From Amoebidium appalachense (lineage: Eukaryota; Ichthyosporea), in contig CAVNZM010000003.1 of the NCBI GenBank assembly GCA_963693365.1, forward strand, positions 1,612,001 through 1,676,000: a stretch of DNA of 64,000 nt, in the 5' to 3' direction. Below the pieces are notes generated by a model that had not been told where the DNA came from, ran no database searches, and worked only from the letters and a program-made list of their open reading frames with translations. Of this stretch, positions 1-49,740 are shown in pieces; the stretch's first letter is position 1, and the number at the start of each line of letters is the position of its first letter. The position numbers and the translations under genes are program-made.

Positions 1-2901
<2,901 letters not shown>

Positions 2902-3904
2902 TTTGCGCCTATTTTGGGGTGAACTGGGCTATTAATAGTGCTGTTTTGTGTGTGGTGTGGTGGATGGTGGTGGTTGGGATACTTTGACGGTATGAGAGTG
3001 TGATTGGTTGGTTGGTGGTTTGTGTGGGTTTTAAAAAGGCGGAGTGTTGGGAAGGGGGCAGAAATACATGCATGCAGTCGGTTGATTGGGTGACTAACGT
3101 GCTGATTTTTAAAAAATCAAGTCGTGCATGTGCGGTGTGCTACTGATGCTACAATTTGTTCGGTACAAATAGCTGTAGGGTATCTTTTCCAAAGAAGTTT
3201 TTGCTTTGATTCGTTGTATGCCTTTATTGATTTATTAGGTGACCATTAATATTCAATTCAGTATGATATAGTTTTTTTTTGATATTCCTAATCATGACAC
3301 TCGGCACACATAGCCCGCTTAGGGATTTCTAGGAATTTCGGTATTTGTCCTCCGGGATATGTTACCTCCAATACTTGATTACTTGTGTTGCTCTCCCCTT
3401 TTGCCCCCGTTTGTTATCGTAAATCAAAAGGCCAATTTATATTCACGTGCTATTATAATTACCATAATACTTGTATTATGTATTGTACGATTTCTACTGC
3501 TTTCTGCGACTGTTGTGATTGCTTGTATTCTCGACCAGTATTGGTTATTTGTTGTATGGGTCCTGTGTAATATTTTATAACATGATATTTGTTTTGATCC
3601 AATGTATTGGCTTTCACGGTTTATATATAGGTGTATCGTTTTATGGATAAACGTTTGCCTTTGGTTGACATTGTAGGCTGTAACGACGTTTTACGTTACA
3701 TTACATACCTTACAAACACAATTACGTGTACTAAGTACACGGCTGTAAACTATTTAAACAATTAAAAAAGGGTATCACCGAAAACCTGATAATAAACCGT
3801 AGACAGGTGCCCACTAAATTTGTGCCACTCCATGGCTTTAATTTCAAGGTTGATAATCCTCCCCCCTCCCCCGGGCGGATATATATGACTTTGAGGGGTG
3901 TGGT

Positions 3905-3937
<33 letters not shown>

Positions 3938-4073
3938 CTTATGAAAGCCGATTCTTATATAACGGGCTACGAAGCAGGCCAAGCGCATCACTGCAGCTGT
4001 GCGATTTATAAATTTTGTTTTCAATTTATGAGGCTGACAGTGTTTTTCTCACCGTTTTTCTTTTTTCCCCCTT

Positions 4074-4147
<74 letters not shown>

Positions 4148-4266
4148 ATCATACATATGAACCCAGAAGGCAAGTGGAGAGTTCATTGCCGGCCTGATGA
4201 AAAAAGGCTAACAGTACATATCGAATCAACAAGAAAGAGGAGGCAACACGCAATAAAAGGTAACCA

Positions 4267-4308
<42 letters not shown>

Positions 4309-5009
4309 CTTTCCTTCCACGTACACACATACACGCACACACACACACACGTGGGCCACGGTAGGGAACTTCTGAGCTACCGACGGCCGTGACAGTATCT
4401 CGCGCAACGAGTAGGCCTGGTCCAAATGTTGAGTTGGTCATTGAGGCATTCACCTGAGATGTGAGCCGGCATTTCTTCTCATGACTTGAACTTACCGTCT
4501 CAATGGCTAGGCCAAGCTGATGTGCACGTGAGATGCAACCAATACCCTTGCATGCATGAGGTCCCCCCTAATGCTTTTACGAGTGTGATGACTACTGTAC
4601 TGACTTGAAACATATGTAGTCGACATAGGAACACAAAAGGTTTTCAGATGGGGTGGGGTGATGGGAATGAAAGCATGAACATCGGATACGAGGAGAGAGT
4701 TCATACGGAACCTGGTCCGATGGCATACCAATGTAGATGTTTATTATAATAGATGGCATGCCAATGTAGATGTTTATTAATTAATATTCGGCAAAAGAAA
4801 GGGGTGGATGATCTCTCAAGTCCGGATAAAATAAAATCCCTTCTCCTTTCATGCAACTCAAGCTGCATTGTCAAAAGTGACAGATCACCCACTAGATCTA
4901 GGCACGAGTCCATGGTTGATGTATGTTGAGACTTTTATCAGTTGATTGGGGGATAGTGAGATAAGCCTTGTTTGCAAAATAGATCTAGACCATGACCAGA
5001 GAGGGCGAG

Positions 5010-5054
<45 letters not shown>

Positions 5055-5123
5055 ATGCACACACACACACACACACCTCACACACTTACTCGCTTACCTA
5101 CCCACCACAACCACCACTACTAC

Positions 5124-5161
<38 letters not shown>

Positions 5162-5788
5162 TTCCCCTCCATCCCCCTCCCCAAACTAATGTATAGATCA
5201 CCCGTACATACATAATTTGCTTCATCAGTGACACCTGGCAGTCCTGTTTTAGACCATTTTCACTTTGAAAGAATGTTAAGGTGCTATACATTGGTAAACC
5301 TGCAAGACTTTTACTTCGTCATACTAGACGAAGCAATATAGTAGTTATATTTGGTTGGATATGCTATATTAGTGAAACGGAGTCTTAATATATGAACATG
5401 GCTCTAAAAGGTGCTGGGAGTATGGAGAAAGGGGACGAGGAGGAGGGGGAGGGGGGAGGGGGGGGGGGGGGTGTTTCCGAAAGGCTTTGGCAGTAGTTTG
5501 AACGTAAGGGAATAAAGTGGGGGGCCGTTCATGGTTTCAAGAATACTGTTTGTTAAAACAGCTAATACTCTTGCCGCAGCATGATTTTTTCCCACTCTCT
5601 CTTGAATTCAGTATAGTACAGTTTACTGCCCAGCTTCGGGTGATGCAGGCCTCGTGTTTCACACCTTCTGAATAATTTCAACCCAGAATTTTTTTAATCT
5701 GTCGCTTTCTCCAATAATGCAATTGAGCCTGTGGAGGTGATTAGAACCTTACGACCCTTCACAGTATTGCAATTGCGCATGAGTGTGT

Positions 5789-5856
<68 letters not shown>

Positions 5857-6969
5857 CGCGCGTGTGCACACACCTTTGCGTGACAGTGTGTGCGTGTGCG
5901 TTTTGTGTGTGTAGGGAGGCATCTACCGCTGGCAACGGTGGTATAGTACGTTTCTCTTACGCAGTTCCAACTAAATGACATTGTCAAACACCAAGGCATC
6001 CATATGAGGTCTTTGCCAGCATTTTGCCCTCTAAATCAAACTGACATGAGATCTAAGTATTGGGACTTTTCCTACGTGCAGTGTGGTTTCCTTTTTTTGT
6101 AATTGCACATTCGTGCCATCATCAAGTATTTTCAGAGGTGAGACCGGCATAGGGGACAAAATGGCCCCACAAAAACTGGAGTGGGTGGCCTTTGGGCTCT
6201 GCAAGGAAAACCTGCAAGTCCCTCAATCCTGCAGCCCACTGGCTGCATGGTTCATTAGGCCGATCACCCAAAAGATATAGGCCCCGGCCCATGCTTAACC
6301 TTTGTTAACAGTTTTGGGTATCCGATTGTTGGATAAGGGCAAACTGAGGCGAGTCTCAGGGAAGTTAAACCCACCCCCCTCCCCCCCCTCCCCTCTCCCG
6401 GCCCACTCTAACCCCCCTTCCCCCCTCCCCCCCACACCATTACGCCCCCACCCACTCACCCAATCACCCACACCATCTGATTGCTAATCTGGGCTGATCT
6501 TTTCATTCATCCCCACCCTTTGTCATAGTCTTGTACTTCCCAAGACTTGATGTTGCTCTATGTCATGGATATCTAAGCGTTTTTGTGCAGCATTTGCATA
6601 AAAGACAATGAACTTTTTTCCATGTTATCGTAATACCATGATTGTGCAAGTTATCCGTGTTCCTGTGTGTGCAGCAGACTGCGTGCTTAGCTGGATCGGA
6701 GAGGGGGGGGGGGGGGGGGGGGATGCCGGGCCCCGGGGATCATTCATAGTATATTCCTCAGTATACTATTCCAAATCAAGGGACAAAGGTTGACAAACGG
6801 TATCACGGATTTTAGATCAGGATATCGGTCCAGTCTTGTTATTCATGGCTATTATTCTTGTTCACATTATTCAAATAATACTGGTAATGATATTACCATT
6901 ATTGAATTTATCATAATCATTATTAATGTCGGTATTTTATTAATACTCATTACTTGTAAAGAAGAATGT

Positions 6970-7042
<73 letters not shown>

Positions 7043-7116
7043 AGGGGAAGTTGTGTGCTTGTGCGTGACTTGCGTGTAGGCACACAAGCTTTTTGGTTTC
7101 TCCCTCTCCTAAGGTT

Positions 7117-7153
<37 letters not shown>

Positions 7154-7350
7154 GTTTCATTCCTTTTTTGGGGAGGGGGAGGGCCGGAGGGGGGGGGGGG
7201 GGGGGGGGGGGGGAGAGGAGGAAATAAATTGTGATGTCAAGCCTAACTACAGATTGAAAAGAATGGCCGAGATTTTATTAACAATTCTCGGCGCAGGGGC
7301 GGGTGGTGGTGGTGGTGGTGGTTGTGGTGGTGGTGGTGGTGGTGGGGGGT

Positions 7351-7381
<31 letters not shown>

Positions 7382-7740
7382 TTGATCTTCAAAGAGAGAA
7401 TTCGATTGAAATCCGAATGTGGTACTTTACGGAACATACACCTGCAAGTGCACACGTATGCGCTACTCGCCTAATCATTTGCTCTTTCAAAGCTGCTGTA
7501 TGGTTTTTCCTTGTGATGTCGCCGTGGCAAGCCTCATTGGGGAGAGAGGGGAAGCAACAGTTGGGCAGGTGCACATGTGTGATTTTTTTACCCTCACAGT
7601 TATATTCCTCCTTTTTAAGTCGTTTTTAAAAAACTTTTTGTTTTCCGCGCCAAATCTTCCCGTCGATTATTCTATGTTTGGCTAATTGGTGCAATCGCAC
7701 GAAAATTATTGACCCATTCAAAAAAAATTGATAGTTGCGA
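2902..7740. other. intergenic stretch, no supported gene
   Basis: Mixed AT-balanced DNA with scattered homopolymers: G-runs (3904-3936, 6705-6721, 6973-7007, 7191-7213, 7349-7380), a T-run joined to a G-run (4077-4146), C-runs (4269-4306, 5011-5052, 5127-5161), (GT)n at 5787-5855 and (CTTT)n near 7117-7151. Open frames here (for example 6083-6280 and 7303-7629) have no splice or domain support. I see no RNA gene. Confidence 0.6.
4077..4146. repeat. T-run fused directly to G-run
   Basis: About 32 T followed without interruption by about 37 G. The complementary strand reads C-run then A-run, a junction type that recurs across the window. Confidence 0.95.
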
Positions 7741-9022
7741 TTTTCCTACTTCTTTAGTCGTTTCTATCATGGCATGTGAATACTATTTTCCTAGCTCTAG
7801 ACGTTTTTTTCACTTCCTGTTTATTTCGAGCGGCGGCCTCTGCCCGCTTCCCATTGTTAAATATCACTATAAAATTCTCAGCGACCCCATTTTTTCTACC
7901 CGTTTTACTGGTAACAGCGATGCCCTCTTGGTAAAGTAGCTCTCCCTAACAGAACTCTTACTTTAGAGACATTTTCCTAGCTCTAGACATTTTTTCCACT
8001 TCCTGTTTGTTTCTGAGCGGCGGCCTCTGCCTGCTGATCATTACCAAATATCATTTGAAATTATCAGATACCCCATTTTCAGATACCCCATTTTTTTCTG
8101 CCCGTGTTACTGGTAACAGCACTGCTCTCTAGGTCAAGTAGCTCTCCCTAACAGAACTGTTACTTTAGAGACATTTTCCTAGCTCTAGACGTTTTTTCAC
8201 TTCCTGTTTGTTTCTGAGCGGCGGCCTCTGCCCGCTTATCATTGTTGAATATCACTATAAAATTCTCAGAGACCCCATTTTGTTGTGCCCATGTTACTGG
8301 TAACAGCGCTGCCCTCTTGTTTAAAATGCTCTCCCTAACAGACCTGTTACTTTAAAGATTTTTTCTTAGCTCTAGACTTTTTTCCACTTCCTGTTTGTTT
8401 CTGAGCGGCGGCCTCTGCCTGCTGATCATTACCAAATATCATTTGAAATTATCAGATACCCCATTTTTTTTCTGCCCGTGTTTCTGGTAACAGCACTGCC
8501 CTCTTGGTTAAGTAGCTCTCCCTAACAGAACTGTTACTTTAGAGACATTTTCCTAGCTCTAGACGTTTTTTCACTTCCTGTTTGTTTCTGAGCGGCGGCC
8601 TCTGCCCGCTTATCATTGTTAAATATCACTATAAAATTCTCAGAGACCCCATTTTGTTGTGCCCATGTTACTGCAGCAGCGCTGCTCTCTTGTTCAAAGA
8701 GCTCTCCCTAACAGAACTGTTACTTTAAAGATTTTTTCCTAGCTCTAGACTTTTTTCCACTTCCTGTTTGTTTCTGAGCGGCGGCTTCTGCCTGCTTATC
8801 GTTGTTAAATATCACCGTAAAATTCTCAGAGACCCCATTGTTTTCGGACCCATGTTAATGGTAACAGCGCTGCACTCTTGAATAAAAAAAATTTCCCTAA
8901 CAGAACTGCTGCTTTAGAGATATTTTCCTAGCTCTAGACGTTTTTTCACTTCCTGTTTGTTTCTGAGCGGCGGCTTCTGCCTACTTATCAATGCCAAATA
9001 TCACTACAAAATTCTCAGAGAA
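7741..9022. repeat. tandem array of a ~188-bp unit, seven copies
   Basis: Copies can be registered on the shared words TTTTCCTAGCTCTAGAC and TTTCTGAGCGGCGGC. They start near 7788, 7972, 8175, 8363, 8550, 8738 and 8926, spaced 184-203 bp; the longer spacing reflects a small internal duplication near 8068-8095. Copies 2 and 4 share variants (CTGATCATTACCAAATATC) not found in copies 1, 3 and 5, so part of the array has a two-unit higher-order pattern. The array ends abruptly in a (GT)n tract. No coding potential. Confidence 0.9.
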
Positions 9023-9025
9023 TGG

Positions 9026-9205
<180 letters not shown>

Positions 9206-9224
9206 TTGGGGGGGAGGGGAGGGG

Positions 9225-9400
9225 GTGATGATCGTGGGGTGGGGGGGAAATAGCACATGTGTTTCGCATTATCGATATCCACATTTCATCAACATGGAGC
9301 TATAATAATTTCCCCGGGAGGAAGGGGGGGGGGGGAGGGGGGGGGATGGTCGTGAAACGGTGGTGGTTGGAGTGGTGGTTGTGGTGGTGGTTGGAGAGGG

Positions 9401-9443
<43 letters not shown>

Positions 9444-9775
9444 AGGGGCCCGGGAGGGGAGTGGGAGTTATTGGGGGGGGGGGGGGGGGTGATGATGGTG
9501 GGGTGGGGGAAATAGCACATGTGTTCCGCATTATCCACAATTCACTAACATGGAGCTATTTCCCCCGGGGGGGGGGGGGGGGGGGGGGAGGGGGGGAGGG
9601 GGGGGGGGGGGGGGGGGGGGGGGAGATGGTCGTGTGACGGTGGTGGTTGGAGTGATGGTTGTGGTGGTGGTTGGAAGAGGGGGGGGGGGGGGGGGGGGAG
9701 AGGGAAAGGGGCCCAGGAGGGGAGTGGGAGTTGATTGGGAGGGGGGGGGGGGGGGGGGGGGGAGTTTGTGAGTAA
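9225..9775. repeat. two-copy tandem duplication, G-rich
   Basis: The ordered landmarks AGCACATGTGTT(T/C)CGCATTA, AACATGGAGCTAT, GATGGTCGTG and GGAGTGGGAGTT occur twice (about 9249-9480 and 9512-9740) with different lengths of G-run between them. Four or more closely spaced G-runs on one strand make quadruplex formation likely. Confidence 0.8.
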
Positions 9776-9853
9776 AATCTTTGTATGGACCTTATCTGAC
9801 CCACACTTTATGACAAACACACAGACGGACGGGGCCGTTTGAAAGGAGTCTGG

Positions 9854-9943
9854 AAGTCGAAGCATCTGCAGGTCCGTGAATTCAAGTCGAAGCATCTGCA
9901 GGTCCGTGAATTCAAATCGAAGCATCTGCAGGTCCGTGAATTC
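9854..9943. repeat. three perfect or near-perfect 30-bp direct repeats
   Basis: The unit contains CGAAGCATCTGCAGGTCCGT. Copies start at 9854, 9884 and 9914, and the third differs by one base. Unit length is a multiple of three and is open on the minus strand, but no gene supports translation. Confidence 0.9.
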
Positions 9944-10430
9944 AAATGAGTACCCGCAGCGATGGGAGAGTGTATAGGGTGTGTCACCGGGATGGATCAC
10001 CGTGAGTTGGTTTACAGTTTTTACATGTTTGTTGCACATGTTCATGGCATGAAGAGTTGAATAGTGATTAGATTATTATATCAGTAGGTTTCGTTAGACT
10101 GAAAAAGAGGTTTTGTTTCTAGATCTGATAACGGGCTCAGAAGTTGTGTATTTTATTCTGTATTGTTAGTTGTGTTGCAGGCAGGCAAATTTTGTATTTC
10201 TTCTTATTTGGAATCTGATTCTAATTGGGCTATTAGTCACTGGCTTGAGCTCGAGTAATGGGAGGGATGCACGGAGGGGGGGGGGGGGGGGGGGGGGGTG
10301 ATATTACGCAAACTAGACCTGGTTGTTGTAAACCGATTTCGGAAGTGGAGGGGGACAAATGGAGGTTCTTTGCGGGGAGAGAGAGAGAGAGGGGAGGGGG
10401 GGGGGGAGAGGAGGAGGAGGGGGGGGGGGG

Positions 10431-10471
<41 letters not shown>

Positions 10472-10627
10472 AGGGAGGGAGGGAGGGAGGGAGGGAGGGA
10501 GGGAGGGAGGGAGGGAGGGAGGACGGGTGGGGTTGGGAGATTAAGAGGTTGGGTGTTTTTTTTCTTTTCTTTTTTTTTTTTTTTTTTATCTTATTTTTAT
10601 TTTTATTTTTATTTATTTATTTATTTT

Positions 10628-10669
<42 letters not shown>

Positions 10670-11186
10670 AAAACGGGGCAAACCAACTTTGGGTATCTTT
10701 ATGTAACAATTAGACACACTGTTTTGCATCTTCGTGCACATCATCATAATATTTTGTAAATATTGTATACTACTTCTGCCAAGCTTTAGGCAAAAAACTG
10801 TGTCATAATAAACTAATTAGGTTCTGAAGTAAAGGTTTTTAAATTCATGACAACATTGATTACTAACAACAACGAGATATTAAACTCAAAGGACATAAAC
10901 TTTTTGTATGCCTTTGGCTGCATGAGTATATATACCCTGTCGGAATCTGAATCTTGAACAAGATTTACCCCGAATTGTTATATTGGGATCTAGGCATGCG
11001 CCGTTGACTGCACATGCGAAAATCCATAACCACGAATCCGGATATATGAAAACTATTCTAGTGCAACATGGATATCTACAAAAAAATGTTATGTGATCAT
11101 ACCGGATATCAAGTAAAAAGCGATAGAATGTATTAGAAGAAAGCTCCTGGATATGTACAAAAAGGATCGATCTCAACTCTCAGCAG

Positions 11187-11222
<36 letters not shown>

Positions 11223-11395
11223 CTCCCCCCCACCTTTTGATATACAACACGCAACCATACACATGCACACACACACACGTACCAAGACAAATCAACCCAC
11301 CCACATCACCACCCAGCCATCGGTACCCACCTATCCCACAAGACCTTCCAAACAAACAGTACTCGTACACCACATCAGAAGACGTTGGTTCAAAA

Positions 11396-11442
<47 letters not shown>

Positions 11443-11608
11443 CCCCCTCCCCCCCCCCCCCCCCACCCGGCCCAAACCCCACTCCCCCTCTCTCAACCCC
11501 CTCCCCGGGAAACGCCGGGAGGAAACAAACAATATGAACGAAAGAAAACACGAAAAACTGGAGGGGGAAAAAACTGAAAACCTGCCATTGAGACCAATGT
11601 TCCATTTA
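9944..11608. other. intergenic, between convergent genes
   Basis: Apart from the compound repeat at 10376-10668 and C-runs at 11191-11219 and 11398-11439, this is ordinary sequence. A 96-codon minus frame at 10886-11176 has no domain or splice support. It should contain the 3' UTR of the minus-strand oxygenase gene; I could not identify its poly(A) site. Confidence 0.5.
10376..10668. repeat. (GA)n, (GGGA)n, T-rich tract and G-run
   Basis: Compound low-complexity block: GA repeats, then GGGA repeats to about 10521, a T-rich/ATTT tract from 10558, and a G-run at 10637-10668. Confidence 0.95.
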
Positions 11609-11984
11609 TCACAACAGTAACGACCCCCCCTCCAGCTGTAAGGGCTGGCCCTTTTCCGGCAGGGTGGTCAGATTCAGGTACCTCACCACCCACGGCCACA
11701 TGCCCCACGTATTGAAGAAAAAGTCCGGGTCCCTGTCCTGAAATTCCACCCGCAAAAATCCCACCAGAATGTATCGTGTCCCCCCCGTGATGGCGATGCC
11801 TGCGTGCCTTATCCTCGCCGGATGAAGAAGCAATCTCCCCTTGTTTATACGGACGGTTTTTTCGAATGGACGGATATAGGTACCCCCCGACTCGTAATCG
11901 TTCAGATCTGATAGCATCAGATTAAAGGTCATATCCCCCCCATCTACGTGCTCGTCTAGACTTGCTTGCACGTGCGAAGTGTAC
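11609..11984 (-). CDS. 2OG-Fe(II) oxygenase catalytic exon (terminal)
   Basis: Acceptor caacag; enters with one base, then 124 codons and TGA. It contains SLDEHVDGGD with the HxD pair, the distal-His motif IRHAGIAITGG and the Arg in GTRYILVGF. Spacing HxD...H is about 46 residues and H...R is 10, normal for the prolyl-hydroxylase group. Confidence 0.82.
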
Positions 11985-12116
11985 CTGTTGGAAAATGAGA
12001 AAATGAGTAAAAGAGAACCATATTGGGCAATGGATGGGGTATTGTGAATCGAGGATTGTCATTGAGTGGGCGAACTTAGCGTGAAAATGTTAGTGTGCGG
12101 ATGCGGGACGTGTGGG

Positions 12117-12149
<33 letters not shown>

Positions 12150-13505
12150 GCGCGGCCACACACACACCGTAAGTCATGATCAGGATGTGTGTATGTGTGG
12201 CCCCTCCACTCTCTCACTTCTCCTCCCCCCCCCCCCCCCCCCTCTTCCCGCCCGCGCCACCACCACCACCACCACACACACATCCATTCCTTTCTTCCTT
12301 CTCCGTAGCCTATCTAGGTGCATGTGGACCGGGGTGCGGCGCATATCATACGGGAATCGTCATGTGAGGTTGAAATAAAAACAAAAGAGGGGATGGCAAG
12401 GGGCAGGAGGGACGGCGCGGGGGGAGGGGGGGGAGGGGGTTTGAATGCGGAACCGGGTACAAAGTACATATACACGATGAGACGCATGGTGAAGGACACA
12501 TGCAAAGGAAAACATTCAAGTATGCAACATCAGCAGGGGGGGGGGGGGGGAGGGGGGTAATAATAGTGTACGGTGTAACGTAAGCAGGAGTGGTTCTACC
12601 AACAACAAATTATCAATAAAGTGTGCCCCAATCATGTTGGTTCAAACATGGCAGCAAACAGGGTTGGAAAAAAGAGCAGAAAAATGAGTCGTAAATCATG
12701 GCAAACGTGGATAAGCCTCCGCCAACCCTCTGCCCCCCCCTCCCCCCCCCCCCCCCCCCCCCACACACACACACGCGTTCTCCCCCCCCCCCCCCCAAAA
12801 AAAAAAAAAAAAAAAAACACACGACCCCTCCTCCAAATGCGATTCAATATCCACAAAGGGTAGAGCTCTCACAAGTCCATCTTGTTTTCTATCCACCCCC
12901 TCCCCCCCCCCCCCCCCCCCCAAAAAAAAAAACCAAAAAAAAAAAACAATGCCTTTCCCCCGCATTTAACCTATCCCCCCCCCCCTCCCCTCCCCCCACT
13001 TCGGCCTCTGCGCCCACCACCACCACATGCACATGTATACACATACACACACCCTTATATGTCATCCCCCCCCCCCCCCCCCCCCCCCCTCCCACCTTGC
13101 CGGTCTTATTTACCGACATTATCATGGCTCACTTTCTCCACATCCCAAGATATCATGCCCCCCACCCCCCCCCCCCCTTAAGCATTACTTAGTAGCCCAT
13201 TCTTTCCCTCTCAATCCAAGAAAGCAAACAAAAAAGGGTTCACCCCTTCCTTCCCTTCCTTTACATTTCCTGAACTAGATTTTGCATCCCCCCCCCCCCC
13301 CCCCCCCTTCCCTCCCCCCTCCATCCCCTTTGCCCCCCTCCCTACCCCACCCCCTCCCCTTCCACAATCCCTTATCCAAACAGCTAAGCCCCTCCCCCCC
13401 CCCCCCCCTCCCCCCCCCCCCACCTCACACACACACACACACAGCCCCCCCAGCCCGTCCACGGACCTTTTCAAACCCTAGCTTTTGCCCTTTACCTCTC
13501 TCCCT

Positions 13506-13540
<35 letters not shown>

Positions 13541-15004
13541 CCCCCCTCCCCCACACACACCCTTCCCATTTCCCCCCATTACCCTCCACCCCCCTCCCCC
13601 TCCGTTTCCTCCTCCCCCTCTCCCTTTCCCCCCATCCCCCCCGCCCCCTTCCCCTTTCCCCCCAGGCCCCACGCCCCTCCGCTCCACTAACCCTTACTTC
13701 TCTTTTCCGTGACTCAGTGATTCTCTTCAAGCCAATACAATTGCAGTGCAGAGGCTTTAACCCCCCCCCCCCCCCCCCCCCCCCCCACCACCACCCCCAC
13801 TCCCACCACCACCATCACCACCACACACACACACACTCACACACACACTAACGGCACGGGTGCCCCGAGGGGCTGCCGTTCAACCATCATGGAAAACCAA
13901 GAGCAAGCAAGAAGCACAATTAATAAACTCCTTCTCCCGAACAACACTTTGGCATTCTGCAGACCTATAAACGGAAGTCAAGCAGCTTACATAGCGCAAC
14001 ATCCAAGGGCAGTTATGTGTGTAAGTGGGTACTTTTGTAGGTGTGTATGTATTTGTGTGTGTGTCTGAATAGAACCGTGCGTGCATGTGCGTGTTTGGGG
14101 GGATGGGGGGAAGGGAGGGGGGAGGAGGGGGGGGGGGAGAGGGGGGAGATGCTTACCGAACAACGAAGCCATCTGCCAGCCACGTATACCATCCACCGTA
14201 CTTCTCTTGTATAAACGGGTACAGCCTCTCGATCAGCTTCTTGTTCATGAACTCCGACACCGTCGTGATGTTATGAATGGGCATATCATTCGTTGGGTAC
14301 GCACTGTGTCTATCTACAGTCCACCCACTAACATTTGTAACTTTCAATGTTTCCGCAATCACATAATCACATTCCTCCGGTGTGAGAAAGGGGAGCTCGT
14401 ACATGTCAACGACGGTATTTCTCGGGTAGAAGGATGAAGCAATGGATGAAAGAACCACGAGATAGAAAAGGTGGACGAAAGGGTTCCATGCGCGATGTTC
14501 TTTCCAAATCTTTTGTGCGGCAAAGGTCCAAATGACAACCCACACACACGCAGCTGCAGAGATGTACGGGCAGGATTCCATGAAGATTAGGAACTCAATC
14601 GTGGGGCTTCCGGCGAGATAATATCCAAAAGCTATCCACCAAGCACTCGCAAGGGAAAACGTGATGCGTATAACATGACTGCTTGGCATCAGTTTATAAT
14701 CGAACGAGGGGATCCATGATCCCCGCTCTGGTTTGACGTATCTACGCCAGAGCTTTTGAAGAACAAAAACAAGAGCAAAAAAAGGAATCATATACATTCT
14801 GGTCGAAAAGCTTGTTGCAAAGTAGAACTCGATGAACATCAGCCTAAAAAATGACAACTTGATCAGGAAAGAATTAGCCTGTTTTCGAGCTGTTTCTGTA
14901 AACTTCGGCGACAGCCGGCCAGGCTAGGTATAGTTACTACGTTTGCATTAGTAGCTGTAACGTACCCTACCTGGGTCTTGTGGGTATGGAAGTGTTGAAA
15001 GGAG
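11609..15004 (-). CDS. multi-pass membrane protein with C-terminal 2OG-Fe(II) oxygenase (prolyl 4-hydroxylase-like) domain
   Basis: Exons in transcript order: 15004-14971 (tentative), 14843-14157, 11984-11609 (TGA at 11611-11609). The last join (CG|G, Arg) is in phase. Counting from the ATG at 14839 (which may be internal), the protein is about 352 residues: four hydrophobic segments near residues 12-31, 56-78, 95-115 and 125-145, then the oxygenase fold starting at MYELPFLTPEECDYVIAE. Fe(II) ligands are visible as H-V-D (about H240, D242) and a distal His in RHAG (about H288); the 2-oxoglutarate-binding Arg is in GTRYILVGF (about R298). Family members hydroxylate proline, lysine or other substrates; the substrate here is unknown. 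The membrane anchor suggests an ER/Golgi location (inference). Donor gtaagc is followed by a C-rich tract. The true start may lie in an upstream exon. Confidence 0.75.
11985..14156 (-). other. large intron of the oxygenase gene
   Basis: 2.2 kb, G-rich near its donor on the plus strand (C-rich in the sense strand) and crowded with long C-runs further in (12121-12149, 12731-12761, 13067-13089, 13509-13537, 13761-13786). C-run/A-run junctions occur at 12783-12817 and 12903-12947. No exon was recognised inside it. Confidence 0.6.
12435..12540 (-). repeat. dispersed ~110-bp repeat, reverse copy
   Basis: On the minus strand this resembles the two forward copies at 26337-26447 and 26788-26896 (shared words: TGATGTTGCATACTTGAATG, and a GCGT..ACTTTGTAC core). 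It sits in the oxygenase intron. Confidence 0.7.
14157..14843 (-). CDS. membrane-anchor exon of the 2OG oxygenase gene
   Basis: 687 nt between a T-rich acceptor (cattttttag) and donor gtaagc. It encodes four hydrophobic helices (for example MIPFFALVFVLQKLW, ITFSLASAWWIAFGYYLAG, AAACVWVVIWTFAAQKIW and FVHLFYLVVLSSIASSFY) and the beginning of the oxygenase fold. The exon enters with one base, so either an upstream exon exists or translation starts at the ATG at 14839. Confidence 0.75.
14971..15004 (-). CDS. possible upstream 34-nt exon of the oxygenase gene
   Basis: Bounded on the minus strand by ctcttag and donor gtaggg. It ends with two bases, which matches the one-base entry of the next exon. 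It could equally be 5' UTR or no exon at all. Confidence 0.3.
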
Positions 15005-49035
<34,031 letters not shown>

Positions 49036-49303
49036 TGGAAGAAAATACTGTTCGTTTTCTCGTTTTACATATGTATGATCATGATAGATTATACAAGAAC
49101 ACGTGTGTGTCCACGCTATGCATTAGGGGTTTCAATGAAGTATTAGGTGCATTCGAGAATGGAAATATTTTTTATATTAGGAACTATATATACATTCGTT
49201 CCGAGCTGATGATGAAAGTCGATATATACCATTCATAATTGCGCATCTCGAGCGAAACAGATACACACACACACACAGCCATCTACTTCCCATGCACCCG
49301 TCG

Positions 49304-49362
<59 letters not shown>

Positions 49363-49703
49363 CAAAGATGTGCACACAAATGCCCACACGCACCCACACA
49401 CACACACACATACACACTCTCCCGCACACACAACATTTCCCTTTTCCAGAGTTTGAAGGACGTAATGTACTTCGTCCTGATGATGGTATCGAGTGTATTA
49501 AACACTAACGAATACCGGTTGTATGAAAAATGACGAGCTTTCTTGGGAGTCTATATGCATGCTACATATATAGCTAGTTTGTGATCGCCATGTTTTGTTT
49601 TGCCCAACGGCAGAACATGATACCAACCTTGCAGGTGTACTGCAACTTCTAAGGTCAGATATGATTATGCTTCCAATACTATGAGATTGGACGACCTCAT
49701 ATG

Positions 49704-49740
<37 letters not shown>

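Noticed and set aside
10886-11176. 96-codon minus-strand frame
   Set aside because: No recognisable domain and no splice support; the region contains short repeated GGATAT words, and composition is AT-rich intergenic.
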